Origin: Microscillaceae bacterium
Lineage (GTDB): Bacteria; Bacteroidota; Bacteroidia; Cytophagales; Microscillaceae
Length of the DNA stretch: 8,372 nt
Direction: 5' to 3'
Assembly: GCA_003449595.1 (NCBI GenBank)
Contig: DMHB01000150.1
Span: forward strand, 1 to 8,372
Numbering within the stretch: position 1 is the first letter of the stretch; every line of letters begins with the position of its first letter. A model generated the notes under the pieces. The model ran no database searches. It was given only the letters and a program-made list of their open reading frames with translations, and was not told the origin of the DNA. A program made the position numbers and the translations under genes. This document shows, one piece after another, positions 1 through 6,176 of the stretch.

Positions 1-440
1 AGCCAGCTTTCGAGCAAGTACATATTTCCATCAAATTCTCTTACCTCTTTTCCTTGTGCTACTTCGGTGCCATAGCCTGCCGGAGTAAAAAAAGCAGGAA
101 TACCGGCACCACCCGCTCTGATTCTTTCTGCCAAAGTGCCTTGTGGGATAAGCTCTACTTCCAATTCGCCGGAGAGCAGCTGTCTTTCAAATTCCTTGTT
201 TTCTCCCACATACGACGAAATCATTTTTTTTACCTGACGCTGCAAAAGCATCAGGCCGATGCCAAAATCATCGACCCCGGCATTGTTCGAGATGCAAGTA
301 AGATTTTTAGTGCCTTTGCGCAACAAAGCACTGATGCAGTTTTCGGGGATGCCACTTAGCCCAAATCCACCTAACATAAGCACTGCGCCATCGAAAATAT
401 CGGCAATGGCTTCGTCTGCGTTTTGAAAAACTTTATTCAT
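1..440 (-). CDS. scoA: 3-oxoacid CoA-transferase subunit A (succinyl-CoA:acetoacetate type), 3' end cut by window edge
   Basis: This is the small (A) subunit of a two-subunit class I CoA-transferase, which moves CoA from succinyl-CoA to acetoacetate or a similar 3-oxoacid in the cytoplasm. Reading the minus strand from the ATG at 440 gives 146 uninterrupted codons up to the window edge. Family motifs are clear: GGFGLSGIPENC at residues 24-35 (the glycine-rich CoA-transferase I signature), SNNAGVDDFGIGL around 51-63, SYVGENKEFE at 76-85, and the IPQGTLAERIRAGGAG block at about 98-113, followed by PAFFTPAGYGT. Full-length A subunits are about 230-240 residues, so roughly 90 are missing. The catalytic glutamate lies in subunit B, which is usually the next gene and would be outside the window to the left. 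The gene is divergent from the DUF6913-like gene. AtoD-type acetate/acetoacetate transferases share these motifs, so the exact acyl donor is inferred. Confidence 0.93.
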   Translation of the reverse strand, partial: MNKVFQNADEAIADIFDGAVLMLGGFGLSGIPENCISALLRKGTKNLTCISNNAGVDDFGIGLMLLQRQVKKMISSYVGENKEFERQLLSGELEVELIPQGTLAERIRAGGAGIPAFFTPAGYGTEVAQGKEVREFDGNMYLLESW

Positions 441-530
441 AAGAAAAGCAAAATCAAGTGTATGGTTATCAGGAATTTATATAAAAAAAATCCAAAAAGA
501 ATGGAAAAAATACAATTTCTTGTGATGAAT

Positions 531-564
531 TTTGAACAAAGAAAAGAAATTTGATGTATTTTTG
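531..564 (+). promoter_or_regulatory. Bacteroidota-type promoter for the DUF6913-like/dapA unit
   Basis: TTTG at 531-534 and TATTTTTG at 557-564 match the Bacteroidota -33 (TTTG) and -7 (TAnnTTTG) consensus, with a 22-base spacer. Transcription would start near 571, leaving a leader of about 60 bases before the ATG at 632. The region is AT-rich and lies between divergent genes. The start site is inferred from the consensus. Confidence 0.6.
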
Positions 565-572
565 CAACCTTC

Positions 573-602
573 GTAGCAGGCTTAGGCTTCCTAACCTACT
601 AC
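573..602 (+). promoter_or_regulatory. Hairpin at the predicted 5' end of the DUF6913-like/dapA mRNA
   Basis: GTAGCAGG (573-580) pairs with CCTACTAC (595-602) at 7 of 8 positions. TTAGG (582-586) pairs perfectly with CCTAA (590-594) around a CTT loop, with C581 bulged. The structure starts within a few bases of the predicted transcription start. No T-run follows, so it is not a terminator. An mRNA-stabilising 5' stem-loop or a protein-binding site is possible. A smaller CTAAAA/TTTTAG inverted repeat (609-614/621-626) lies between it and the start codon. Confidence 0.55.
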
Positions 603-631
603 TACTATCTAAAAACTAAATTTTAGAAATT

Positions 632-1366
632 ATGAAAAAAATCAAGCAATTGGCAGTGTATCTGCGCAATCGGTTTGAAAAAAAGCGCTTCAAGTCATTT
701 GTCCGCCAAAATCACCAGCTCACCAAACAAGCACACATCGGCATCCTCTATCAAATCGACCCTCAGACCAACTACGATGCCATAGCCGATTGGATGTCGA
801 AATTTTGGAAAGAAAAAATCAAATGTACTTTACTGGGTTATCAACAAGGAAAATTATCTGACTCTCCACTTCCTTCCGATGTTTTCACTATCCAAGATTT
901 CAACTGGAAAGGCTTGCCTACTACCACCAGCATCGAGTTATTTTTAAATACGCCTTTTGACTATTTGTTTTGCTTGTGCCCCAAACCCGAACAGGGCGTT
1001 TACTACGTGCTGCTTCGCAACAAAGCAAAGTTCAGAATTGGTTACTACGACCGTTCACACACCGACTTCTTAGATTTGATGTTCCACTTACCCGAGGGTG
1101 CTGGAATTGAAGAATTTCTGGCTTTGGTTGACCGATTTGTATCCATCGAAGAAGTAGAAAAAACCACTCAAGTTGCTCCTGCCAAGACCAAAACCCGAAC
1201 CGCTAAAGCGCCTACAAACCATAAACCAAAGGCCAAATCAGTGAAAGCAACTACAACTTTGCAGGCAGAGGTCGAACCTGTGGCAACAACTAAGCATACA
1301 GAAAAGAAAGTATCAAAAAGAAAGCAAACTAAATCATGGCAAACCAATTTGGTGGAACAGGCGTAG
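632..1366 (+). CDS. DUF6913-like conserved Bacteroidota protein with a lysine/threonine-rich tail
   Basis: This is a 244-residue protein of unknown function. Residues 1-30 are strongly basic (KKIKQ, RNRFEKKRFK). Residues 31-175 form a compact mixed alpha/beta region with HIGILYQID (35-43), FNWKGLP (90-96) and KAKFRIGYYD (131-140). This pattern resembles the family I recall as DUF6913, often found next to dapA in Bacteroidota; the assignment is from memory, not a search. Residues 176-244 are a low-complexity tail rich in K, T and A, with about 14 lysines, which looks disordered. No signal peptide or membrane segment is seen, so it is probably cytoplasmic. Its last 31 bases overlap the start of dapA in another frame, implying co-transcription and possibly translational coupling. 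A role linked to lysine or cell-wall synthesis would rest on position only. Confidence 0.82.
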   Translation: MKKIKQLAVYLRNRFEKKRFKSFVRQNHQLTKQAHIGILYQIDPQTNYDAIADWMSKFWKEKIKCTLLGYQQGKLSDSPLPSDVFTIQDFNWKGLPTTTSIELFLNTPFDYLFCLCPKPEQGVYYVLLRNKAKFRIGYYDRSHTDFLDLMFHLPEGAGIEEFLALVDRFVSIEEVEKTTQVAPAKTKTRTAKAPTNHKPKAKSVKATTTLQAEVEPVATTKHTEKKVSKRKQTKSWQTNLVEQA

Positions 1367-2226
1367 CATTGGTTACACCTTTCAAGGCTGATTTCTCTAT
1401 CGATTTTGAAGGACTGGGGCGGCTTTTGGAACACACAGCTGCAACCGGAGGAGTTGATTATTGGGTAGTTCAAGGAACAACCGGCGAGTCGGCAACTTTG
1501 AGTGCGTCAGAAAAAGCTGAAGTATTGCGATTTGTAGTGCAAAATAACCCCAAAAAAATCCCCATCGTTTACGGAATCGGCGGAAATAATACCACAGGGA
1601 TTTTAGAAACCTTTAAAAATACCGATTTAAACGGTGTTGATGCCATCTTGTCGGTAAGTCCTTATTACAACAAACCGAGCCAAAATGGCATTTATGAGCA
1701 TTATAAACTAATTGCTGACCACAGCCCACTGCCTATTATTTTGTACAATGTTCCAGGTAGAACTGCTTCCAATGTGAGTGGTAAAACAACACTTCGTTTG
1801 GCTTCTCATCCCAAAATATTGGCTATGAAAGAAGCTTCGGGCGACTTGAACCAGTGCATAGAAATATCCAAAGAAAAACCTGCGGATTTTGCTTTGTTAT
1901 CGGGCGATGACATGCTTACCATCCCTATCATTTCTTTAGGCGGCGAGGGGGTAATATCTGTATTGGCGAATGCCTTTCCTGTATTATTCTCCGGTATGAC
2001 CAAAGCGGCTTTGCAAGGCGATTATGCCACTGCCAACAAAAAACTACACGAGTTATTTGCCATCAATCCTTTGATGTATGAAGAAAGCAACCCTGTGGGT
2101 GTGAAACAAGCCCTTGCACTTTTGGGTATTTGTTCTCCGGTAGTTCGGCTTCCTCTTTTAGCTGCCTCAGAAGCATTAAAATCTAAGATTGAGCAGGCAA
2201 TGCCTAAACAAGTTTCGATAGCTTAG
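1336..2226 (+). CDS. dapA: 4-hydroxy-tetrahydrodipicolinate synthase
   Basis: DapA condenses pyruvate with L-aspartate-4-semialdehyde to give 4-hydroxy-tetrahydrodipicolinate, the first committed step towards diaminopimelate and lysine; it acts in the cytoplasm, usually as a homotetramer. The 296-residue length is normal for the family. All key residues are visible: GTTGES at 47-52 with catalytic Thr49, Tyr110/Tyr111 in SPYYNKPSQ, catalytic Tyr137 and the substrate-binding Arg142 in LYNVPGRT, the Schiff-base Lys165 in AMKEASGD, and LSGDDML at 188-194 followed by the GGEGVISVLAN block. The start at ATG 1336 gives the usual N-terminus, with GGTGVALVTPF immediately after a short lead. This start lies inside the 3' end of the upstream gene, and the unit ends at the terminator at 2252-2291. 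N-acetylneuraminate lyase and KDG aldolase are relatives, but the motif set favours DapA. Confidence 0.96.
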   Translation: MANQFGGTGVALVTPFKADFSIDFEGLGRLLEHTAATGGVDYWVVQGTTGESATLSASEKAEVLRFVVQNNPKKIPIVYGIGGNNTTGILETFKNTDLNGVDAILSVSPYYNKPSQNGIYEHYKLIADHSPLPIILYNVPGRTASNVSGKTTLRLASHPKILAMKEASGDLNQCIEISKEKPADFALLSGDDMLTIPIISLGGEGVISVLANAFPVLFSGMTKAALQGDYATANKKLHELFAINPLMYEESNPVGVKQALALLGICSPVVRLPLLAASEALKSKIEQAMPKQVSIA

Positions 2227-2251
2227 TACTTACTTCCAAATTTTAATTCTT

Positions 2252-2291
2252 AGTCCAAATGATATTGCAAAATATTGTTTGGACTTTTTTT
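2252..2291 (+). terminator. Intrinsic terminator after dapA
   Basis: AGTCCAAA (2252-2259) pairs perfectly with TTTGGACT (2278-2285). Tandem U-G/G-U wobbles (2260-2261 with 2276-2277) continue the stem, then ATATT/AATAT (2262-2266/2271-2275) closes a GCAA tetraloop. This makes a 15-pair hairpin followed by a T-run at 2285-2291. It sits 25 bases after the dapA stop and separates dapA from the receptor gene. Confidence 0.93.
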
Positions 2292-2305
2292 GTTTAGGCC
2301 ACTTA

Positions 2306-2339
2306 TTGTAAAGGTGTGCAGAGAGAATATTTATTTTTG
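2306..2339 (+). promoter_or_regulatory. Candidate Bacteroidota-type promoter for the TonB-dependent receptor
   Basis: TATTTTTG at 2332-2339 is a perfect TAnnTTTG -7 element. The best upstream partner is TTG at 2306-2308, with a long 23-base spacer, so the -33 match is weak. Transcription would begin near 2346, giving an AT-rich leader of about 110 bases before the ATG at 2457. No riboswitch-like fold was recognised in that leader. Confidence 0.45.
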
Positions 2340-2456
2340 CTATTTTATAACTTTTCAAATATTTATTTGTTTTTCAACTTTAAAGTGCACAATTTTACTC
2401 TGCTTAGATGAAAAACTGTCAATTTATTTTTTAACAATTAATTAACTGTAAAGCGT

Positions 2457-5400
2457 ATGCGAAAAATTAACTTTATTCTGCCGGTTATGCTGGCTGTGTT
2501 TTTCGTTAGCTTCCAAACTGTAATCGGGCAAAATATCCGAGGTACGGTAACGGATGAAAACGGTGAAGCACTAACAGGGGCAAGTGTCCTGATACAAGGC
2601 ACTGCCAAAGGAGCCTTGGTCAATTTGTCAGGGGGGTTTGAAATCAGTGGGGTTGAACCTGGCGAGTATGTCTTGGTGGCATCATTCATCGGGTATAAAA
2701 CCACCACACAATATGTAACGGTTGTAAGAGGTGTTGACTCTGAAGACGTTAATTTCGTATTGGCATCCGATCTTTTAGATTTAGATGCGGTGGTCGTTAC
2801 GGGTACTTTCAACCCACAAAGCAAGCTTGAGTCAACTGTGTCAGTTTCGACATTGGATCAAAAACTCATCGACCAACAAGCACCCCGTAGTACAGGTGAT
2901 TTGATTGACGTTATCCCGGGTTTTTATGTAGAAAGCAATATTGGTGAAGGTGCCAACAACGTATATCCACGTGGTTTGCCAATTGGTACCGGTGGTTTCC
3001 GTTATACAGGTTTACGTGAAGATGGTCTTCCTAACTTTGAAATTCAAGACAAAGTATTCTTCAATGCAGATGGTTTTACAAAAGTTGATATCACACTCGA
3101 CCGCGTAGAAGGTCTTCGTGGGGGTAATGCTGCCATCTACTCTTCTAACACGCCTGCCGGTATTGTAAACTTCATTACCAAAACCGGTGGCCCTGAATTA
3201 GCTGGCGAGTTCCGTGTAACCTATGGTACACAAGGAATGTATCGGGTTGATGCTAACGTAGGTGGTCCTTTGACTGCCGACAAGAAATGGCGTTTCAACG
3301 TGGGTGGTTTTTATCGTTTTGATCAAGGTTTGAGAAATTATACGCAAGGACCGGCTAACTTAGGGGGGCAAATCAAATTTAACATTACCCGCCTTTTCGA
3401 CAATGATCGTGGCTACATTCGGTTCTATGGTAAAGTTTTAGAAGATCAGTTTACCGTATGGGGTCAGTTGCCATACCAAAACTTAAACAGTCCTACTGAA
3501 ATTGGCGGCATTAGTTTGCAGTACGGAAGTTTAATTCCTTCTAACCAAGGAACTATTCAAGTGCCAGATCCATATTTGGCTGGCGCTAATTTCCGATATA
3601 TTCAAATGAATAACCAAGTAGCGCAAAAATATAGAAATATTGGTTTGGAGTTAGCACGTGATTTAGGCAGTGGTTGGTTTTTAAAACTACAAGCCAGGTA
3701 TATGACAGGCCAAGGTCAAGCTAATCTTATCCAACAAGTGGCACAACCGGTAGGTTTTGCAGGTTTCCCTGGAGGGCTTACCGCCTTGTTTTCTGGTGTT
3801 TTACAACCCGGTGCTGCGGGCATTGGCTTAGCCAATGCGGCAAGGGTTGGTTTTGGTTTGCCTACCATTACAGGACCTTCTCCTATTTTCGACAACGTAT
3901 TGTTGCGCTATGCCAACCCCGATGTGAATTCAGGTGGTTTGGGTCGTGCTATCAACCCAACTGGAGGTACCGTGTTGTATGATGGGCCTACTTCCGGCTT
4001 AGGTGCTGTATTGAATGGTTCAAACATTGGCAATTTCTCGCAGACCAATGGCTTGTTAGCCGGTAATGGTTTGTTGATGCCTACCGGTTTGTTCATTGTG
4101 CCTTCCACACACAATAACTTTATCAGTAACTTGCAGATTTCCAAGACATTGGGTGGACACTCACTAACCGGAGGCTTGTATTTCAGTCAGTATAACTCTA
4201 ATGAAAACTGGAGCTTCAATACTATTTTCACAGAATTGGCAAGCAATCCGCGCTTAGTAGATATGGAAGTTTATTCTTCTGCCGCGCCTACTCAGCGTTT
4301 AAGCGTTATTGAAAGTGGTGTACAAGGAGCAAATGGCACCTTCTTTAATTCATACAGTAAAAACTATACAGCAGCTGTATTTATCGGTGATGACTGGAAA
4401 ATTGGCGAGCGTTTTAACTTGAGCTTAGGCTTCCGCTACGAATTCAACAGAGCTGAAGGTGCTTTGCAAAACTCTACGCCTGCTACGCCTGCGCTACCAA
4501 GCCCTGCTTTGGCTGCGTTCAGTTCGGTATTTGCAGGTGGTGGCTTGGATGGCAATCCATTTACTTTGTACGACAACTTATCGCGCCGTCCAAACAATAG
4601 CTTCTCTACTTATAACATCGGATACGAAGTGTGGAATGCGACTTTAGGAGCTAATTACCGTATATCAGACAACTCTGCTATATTTGGTAACTTCTCAAGA
4701 GGTACTCGTTATTCCAACACCCAGAACTTCATCTCAAACTTAGTACAAACCTTCCCCGGTGTGCCTGATTTGATTAATTTGCGTAACCCTATCGAGCAAA
4801 TTTTGCAAGCTGAGTTGGGTTATCGCTTGTCATCAAGCAAAGTAGGGGTAACCTTTGCAGTTTTCGGAACAGACTTGACCAATACGCCTGTAACATTGCA
4901 AACAGCCAACCCTGTTACCAATGCGATTCAATTACAGGCGCTGACTTTCGATGCACGGGTATATGGTGCTGAGGCCGAAGTAATCTATTCACCGGTGAAT
5001 CGTCTTCGTTTCTCTGCGGTCATCTCTGCACAAAGAGGTACTTACACGCGTTACGATGCTTATACAGTACCTTTGTTAGATCCTAATACTTTAGCACAAG
5101 TAGTTGATCCTTCTACAGGGCCTCAATTCGAAACAGTCAATATTGCGGGTAATACCATCGAGCGTATTCCACCTATTCAAATCGATTTGACTGGAGATTA
5201 CACCGTCAACGTTGGCAGCAAAGGCAAACTCAATTTCTATGTAAACTGGCGTTACATTGGTCAGCGTGTGGCTAACCGTCGCAATACCTTCAACATTCCT
5301 CACTTTAGTGAATTGGGCGCAGGCTTTAGCTATACAAATGGAAACTATACGTTGGCTGTACAAGGAATTAACTTGTTGAACTCTCGCGGTATTACTGAAA

Positions 5401-5519
5401 TCAATACCCGTGTGCAAGATTTCTTCACCAACCAAGTGGTGCAAAATCCGAACCTAATCCAACAAGGGTTATTCTTGCTACCTCGCTCTGCGAATATTAG
5501 CTTGACCTACCGATTCTAA
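2457..5519 (+). CDS. TonB-dependent outer-membrane receptor with N-terminal carboxypeptidase-regulatory-like domain
   Basis: This is a 1020-residue outer-membrane active transporter powered by TonB-ExbBD. Residues 1-24 form a signal peptide (basic start, hydrophobic core, probable cleavage near VIG-QN). Residues about 26-102 are a carboxypeptidase-regulatory-like beta-sandwich (IRGTVTDENGEALTGASV; FIGYKT). A TonB-box-like segment, LDLDAVVVTG, lies at about 107-116. The plug follows at about 120-245, with STGDLIDVIPGF, LREDGLP, VEGLRGGNAAIY and NTPAGIVNFITKTGG. The rest is the beta-barrel, ending in SLTYRF with the terminal phenylalanine expected for outer-membrane insertion. A stretch rich in G, L, A, N and P at about 425-550 suggests a very large extracellular loop. 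No SusD-like gene follows, and the plug resembles FecA-like receptors more than SusC, so the substrate cannot be named. The gene appears to be transcribed alone, between terminators at 2252-2291 and 5548-5578. Confidence 0.94.
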   Translation: MRKINFILPVMLAVFFVSFQTVIGQNIRGTVTDENGEALTGASVLIQGTAKGALVNLSGGFEISGVEPGEYVLVASFIGYKTTTQYVTVVRGVDSEDVNFVLASDLLDLDAVVVTGTFNPQSKLESTVSVSTLDQKLIDQQAPRSTGDLIDVIPGFYVESNIGEGANNVYPRGLPIGTGGFRYTGLREDGLPNFEIQDKVFFNADGFTKVDITLDRVEGLRGGNAAIYSSNTPAGIVNFITKTGGPELAGEFRVTYGTQGMYRVDANVGGPLTADKKWRFNVGGFYRFDQGLRNYTQGPANLGGQIKFNITRLFDNDRGYIRFYGKVLEDQFTVWGQLPYQNLNSPTEIGGISLQYGSLIPSNQGTIQVPDPYLAGANFRYIQMNNQVAQKYRNIGLELARDLGSGWFLKLQARYMTGQGQANLIQQVAQPVGFAGFPGGLTALFSGVLQPGAAGIGLANAARVGFGLPTITGPSPIFDNVLLRYANPDVNSGGLGRAINPTGGTVLYDGPTSGLGAVLNGSNIGNFSQTNGLLAGNGLLMPTGLFIVPSTHNNFISNLQISKTLGGHSLTGGLYFSQYNSNENWSFNTIFTELASNPRLVDMEVYSSAAPTQRLSVIESGVQGANGTFFNSYSKNYTAAVFIGDDWKIGERFNLSLGFRYEFNRAEGALQNSTPATPALPSPALAAFSSVFAGGGLDGNPFTLYDNLSRRPNNSFSTYNIGYEVWNATLGANYRISDNSAIFGNFSRGTRYSNTQNFISNLVQTFPGVPDLINLRNPIEQILQAELGYRLSSSKVGVTFAVFGTDLTNTPVTLQTANPVTNAIQLQALTFDARVYGAEAEVIYSPVNRLRFSAVISAQRGTYTRYDAYTVPLLDPNTLAQVVDPSTGPQFETVNIAGNTIERIPPIQIDLTGDYTVNVGSKGKLNFYVNWRYIGQRVANRRNTFNIPHFSELGAGFSYTNGNYTLAVQGINLLNSRGITEINTRVQDFFTNQVVQNPNLIQQGLFLLPRSANISLTYRF

Positions 5520-5547
5520 AACCCGAGTATTTACTCTTTTATCTTAC

Positions 5548-5578
5548 AAACCTCCAAGTTGATTCTTGGAGGTTTTTT
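5548..5578 (+). terminator. Intrinsic terminator after the TonB-dependent receptor
   Basis: AAACCTCCAAG (5548-5558) pairs perfectly with CTTGGAGGTTT (5565-5575) around a TTGATT loop. This 11-pair stem is followed by a T-run at 5573-5578. It starts 28 bases after the receptor stop and ends only 28 bases before the preferred recX start. Confidence 0.93.
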
Positions 5579-5587
5579 GTATTTTTA
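5559..5587 (+). promoter_or_regulatory. Possible recX promoter overlapping the preceding terminator
   Basis: TATTTTTA at 5580-5587 matches TAnnTTTG at 7 of 8 positions. TTG at 5559-5561, inside the terminator loop, is 18 bases upstream and could serve as the -33 element. Transcription would then start near 5594, leaving a leader of only about 13 bases. The alternative is that recX is expressed by read-through of the terminator. Confidence 0.35.
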
Positions 5588-5606
5588 GCCTTTGTTTAGC
5601 GTAAAG

Positions 5607-6089
5607 ATGCCCCTTCCACCCAAACGACTTACTCCTCAGCAAGCCTACATCAAAGCAGGGCGATTTTGTGCTTATCAGGAGCGGACTCAGCAAGAGGTGA
5701 GAGACAAACTATATAGTTATGGATTGTATAGCAATGATGTAGAACAAATATTGACCCGGCTGATTGAAGAAAACTTTGTGAATGAAGAACGCTATGCCAA
5801 AACCATCGCCGGTAGCAAATTCAGGCAGAAAAAATGGGGAAGGGTCAAAATCTTGCATCTTTTGAAAAGTAAAAAACTATCGGCTTATTGTATCAAGCAG
5901 GCTATGGCCGAGATCGATGACGAGAGTTATTGGAAAACCTTACTGGCTTTGTTAGAAAAGAAGCGCGCTACCATTGATGAAACCCATCCCATATTGATAG
6001 ATCAAAAATTATTGCGATACGCCGTGCGAAAAGGCTATGAGTCAGATTGGGTGTGGAAAGCCATTAAATATCTGAAAGAAATGGCTTAA
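5607..6089 (+). CDS. recX: RecX family regulator of RecA
   Basis: RecX binds RecA filaments and modulates (usually limits) recombinase and coprotease activity; it is cytoplasmic. The 160-residue product is all-helical with the family's three tandem three-helix repeats at about residues 18-57, 58-104 and 106-158. Repeat 1 carries RTQQEVRDKLYSYG and LIEENFVNEERYAK, repeat 2 carries KWGRVKILHLLKSKKLS, and the C-terminal repeat is more diverged, as is usual. I chose the ATG at 5607. An in-frame TTG at 5592 would add only five residues (MFSVK), lies almost on the predicted transcription start, and is a rarer codon. The gene stands alone between terminators, and recA is not adjacent. Length and repeat count are typical and nothing looks broken. 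Confidence 0.88.
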   Translation: MPLPPKRLTPQQAYIKAGRFCAYQERTQQEVRDKLYSYGLYSNDVEQILTRLIEENFVNEERYAKTIAGSKFRQKKWGRVKILHLLKSKKLSAYCIKQAMAEIDDESYWKTLLALLEKKRATIDETHPILIDQKLLRYAVRKGYESDWVWKAIKYLKEMA

Positions 6090-6112
6090 TGGTTTGAAAA
6101 CGACTTAAAAAA

Positions 6113-6168
6113 TACAAGTTATCCCAAGGATAATTATTTTTTCAGTTGTAACTTGTAGCCTTCAAGTT
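6113..6168 (+). repeat. Overlapping inverted repeats between recX and the CurA-like gene
   Basis: TACAAGTTA (6113-6121) is perfectly complementary to TAACTTGTA (6149-6157). The second arm also contains AACTTG (6150-6155), which is perfectly complementary to CAAGTT (6163-6168), 8 bases before the CurA-like ATG. The middle arm can therefore pair with either flank, but not both. The first arm also overlaps the recX terminator stem, giving three partly exclusive folds in 56 bases. Whether any is used is unknown. Confidence 0.5.
6117..6142 (+). terminator. Probable intrinsic terminator after recX
   Basis: AGTTATCC (6117-6124) pairs with GGATAATT (6128-6135), one pair being G-U, around a CAA loop. 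A6136 and a six-base T-run (6137-6142) follow. The stem is short and AT-rich, so it is weaker than the other two terminators. Its left arm is also part of a larger inverted repeat (6113-6121/6149-6157). Confidence 0.6.
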
Positions 6169-6176
6169 GAATTTTT

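Noticed and set aside
54..359. Plus-strand 101-codon open frame at the left edge
   Set aside because: It is antisense to a clear CoA-transferase A subunit on the minus strand (GGFGLSGIPENC and other family motifs), and its own translation has no recognisable pattern.
441..530. Minus-strand promoter for the CoA-transferase gene
   Set aside because: No convincing reverse-complement TAnnTTTG element was found upstream of its start, so no site is called.
1168..1473. Minus-strand frame across the DUF6913-like/dapA junction, starting with many cysteines
   Set aside because: It is antisense to two well-supported genes, and its composition is explained by the reverse complement of the Lys/Thr/Ala-rich tail.
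2315..2404. GCAGAG/CTCTGC six-base inverted repeat ahead of the receptor gene
   Set aside because: The arms are about 75 bases apart, the first lies upstream of the predicted transcription start, and six pairs are expected by chance.
2408..2434. Eight-codon leader ORF (MKNCQFIF) upstream of the receptor gene
   Set aside because: It is too short, in an AT-rich leader, with no control-codon run and no adjacent attenuator-like fold.
4459..4647. Short plus-strand frame inside the receptor gene
   Set aside because: It is an out-of-frame shadow of the barrel-coding sequence with no motifs or promoter.
2457..5519. SusC of a polysaccharide utilisation locus
   Set aside because: No SusD-like gene, glycosidase or regulator is nearby, and the plug motifs resemble FecA-like receptors more than SusC.
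5592..5606. TTG as the recX start
   Set aside because: It adds only five residues, is a rarer codon, and lies on or before the predicted transcription start; the ATG at 5607 is preferred.
6113..6157. A classical transcription attenuator using 6113-6121/6149-6157 as antiterminator
   Set aside because: The second arm is transcribed only after the T-run at 6137-6142, too late to prevent termination; a translation-level effect is the only form retained as a hypothesis.
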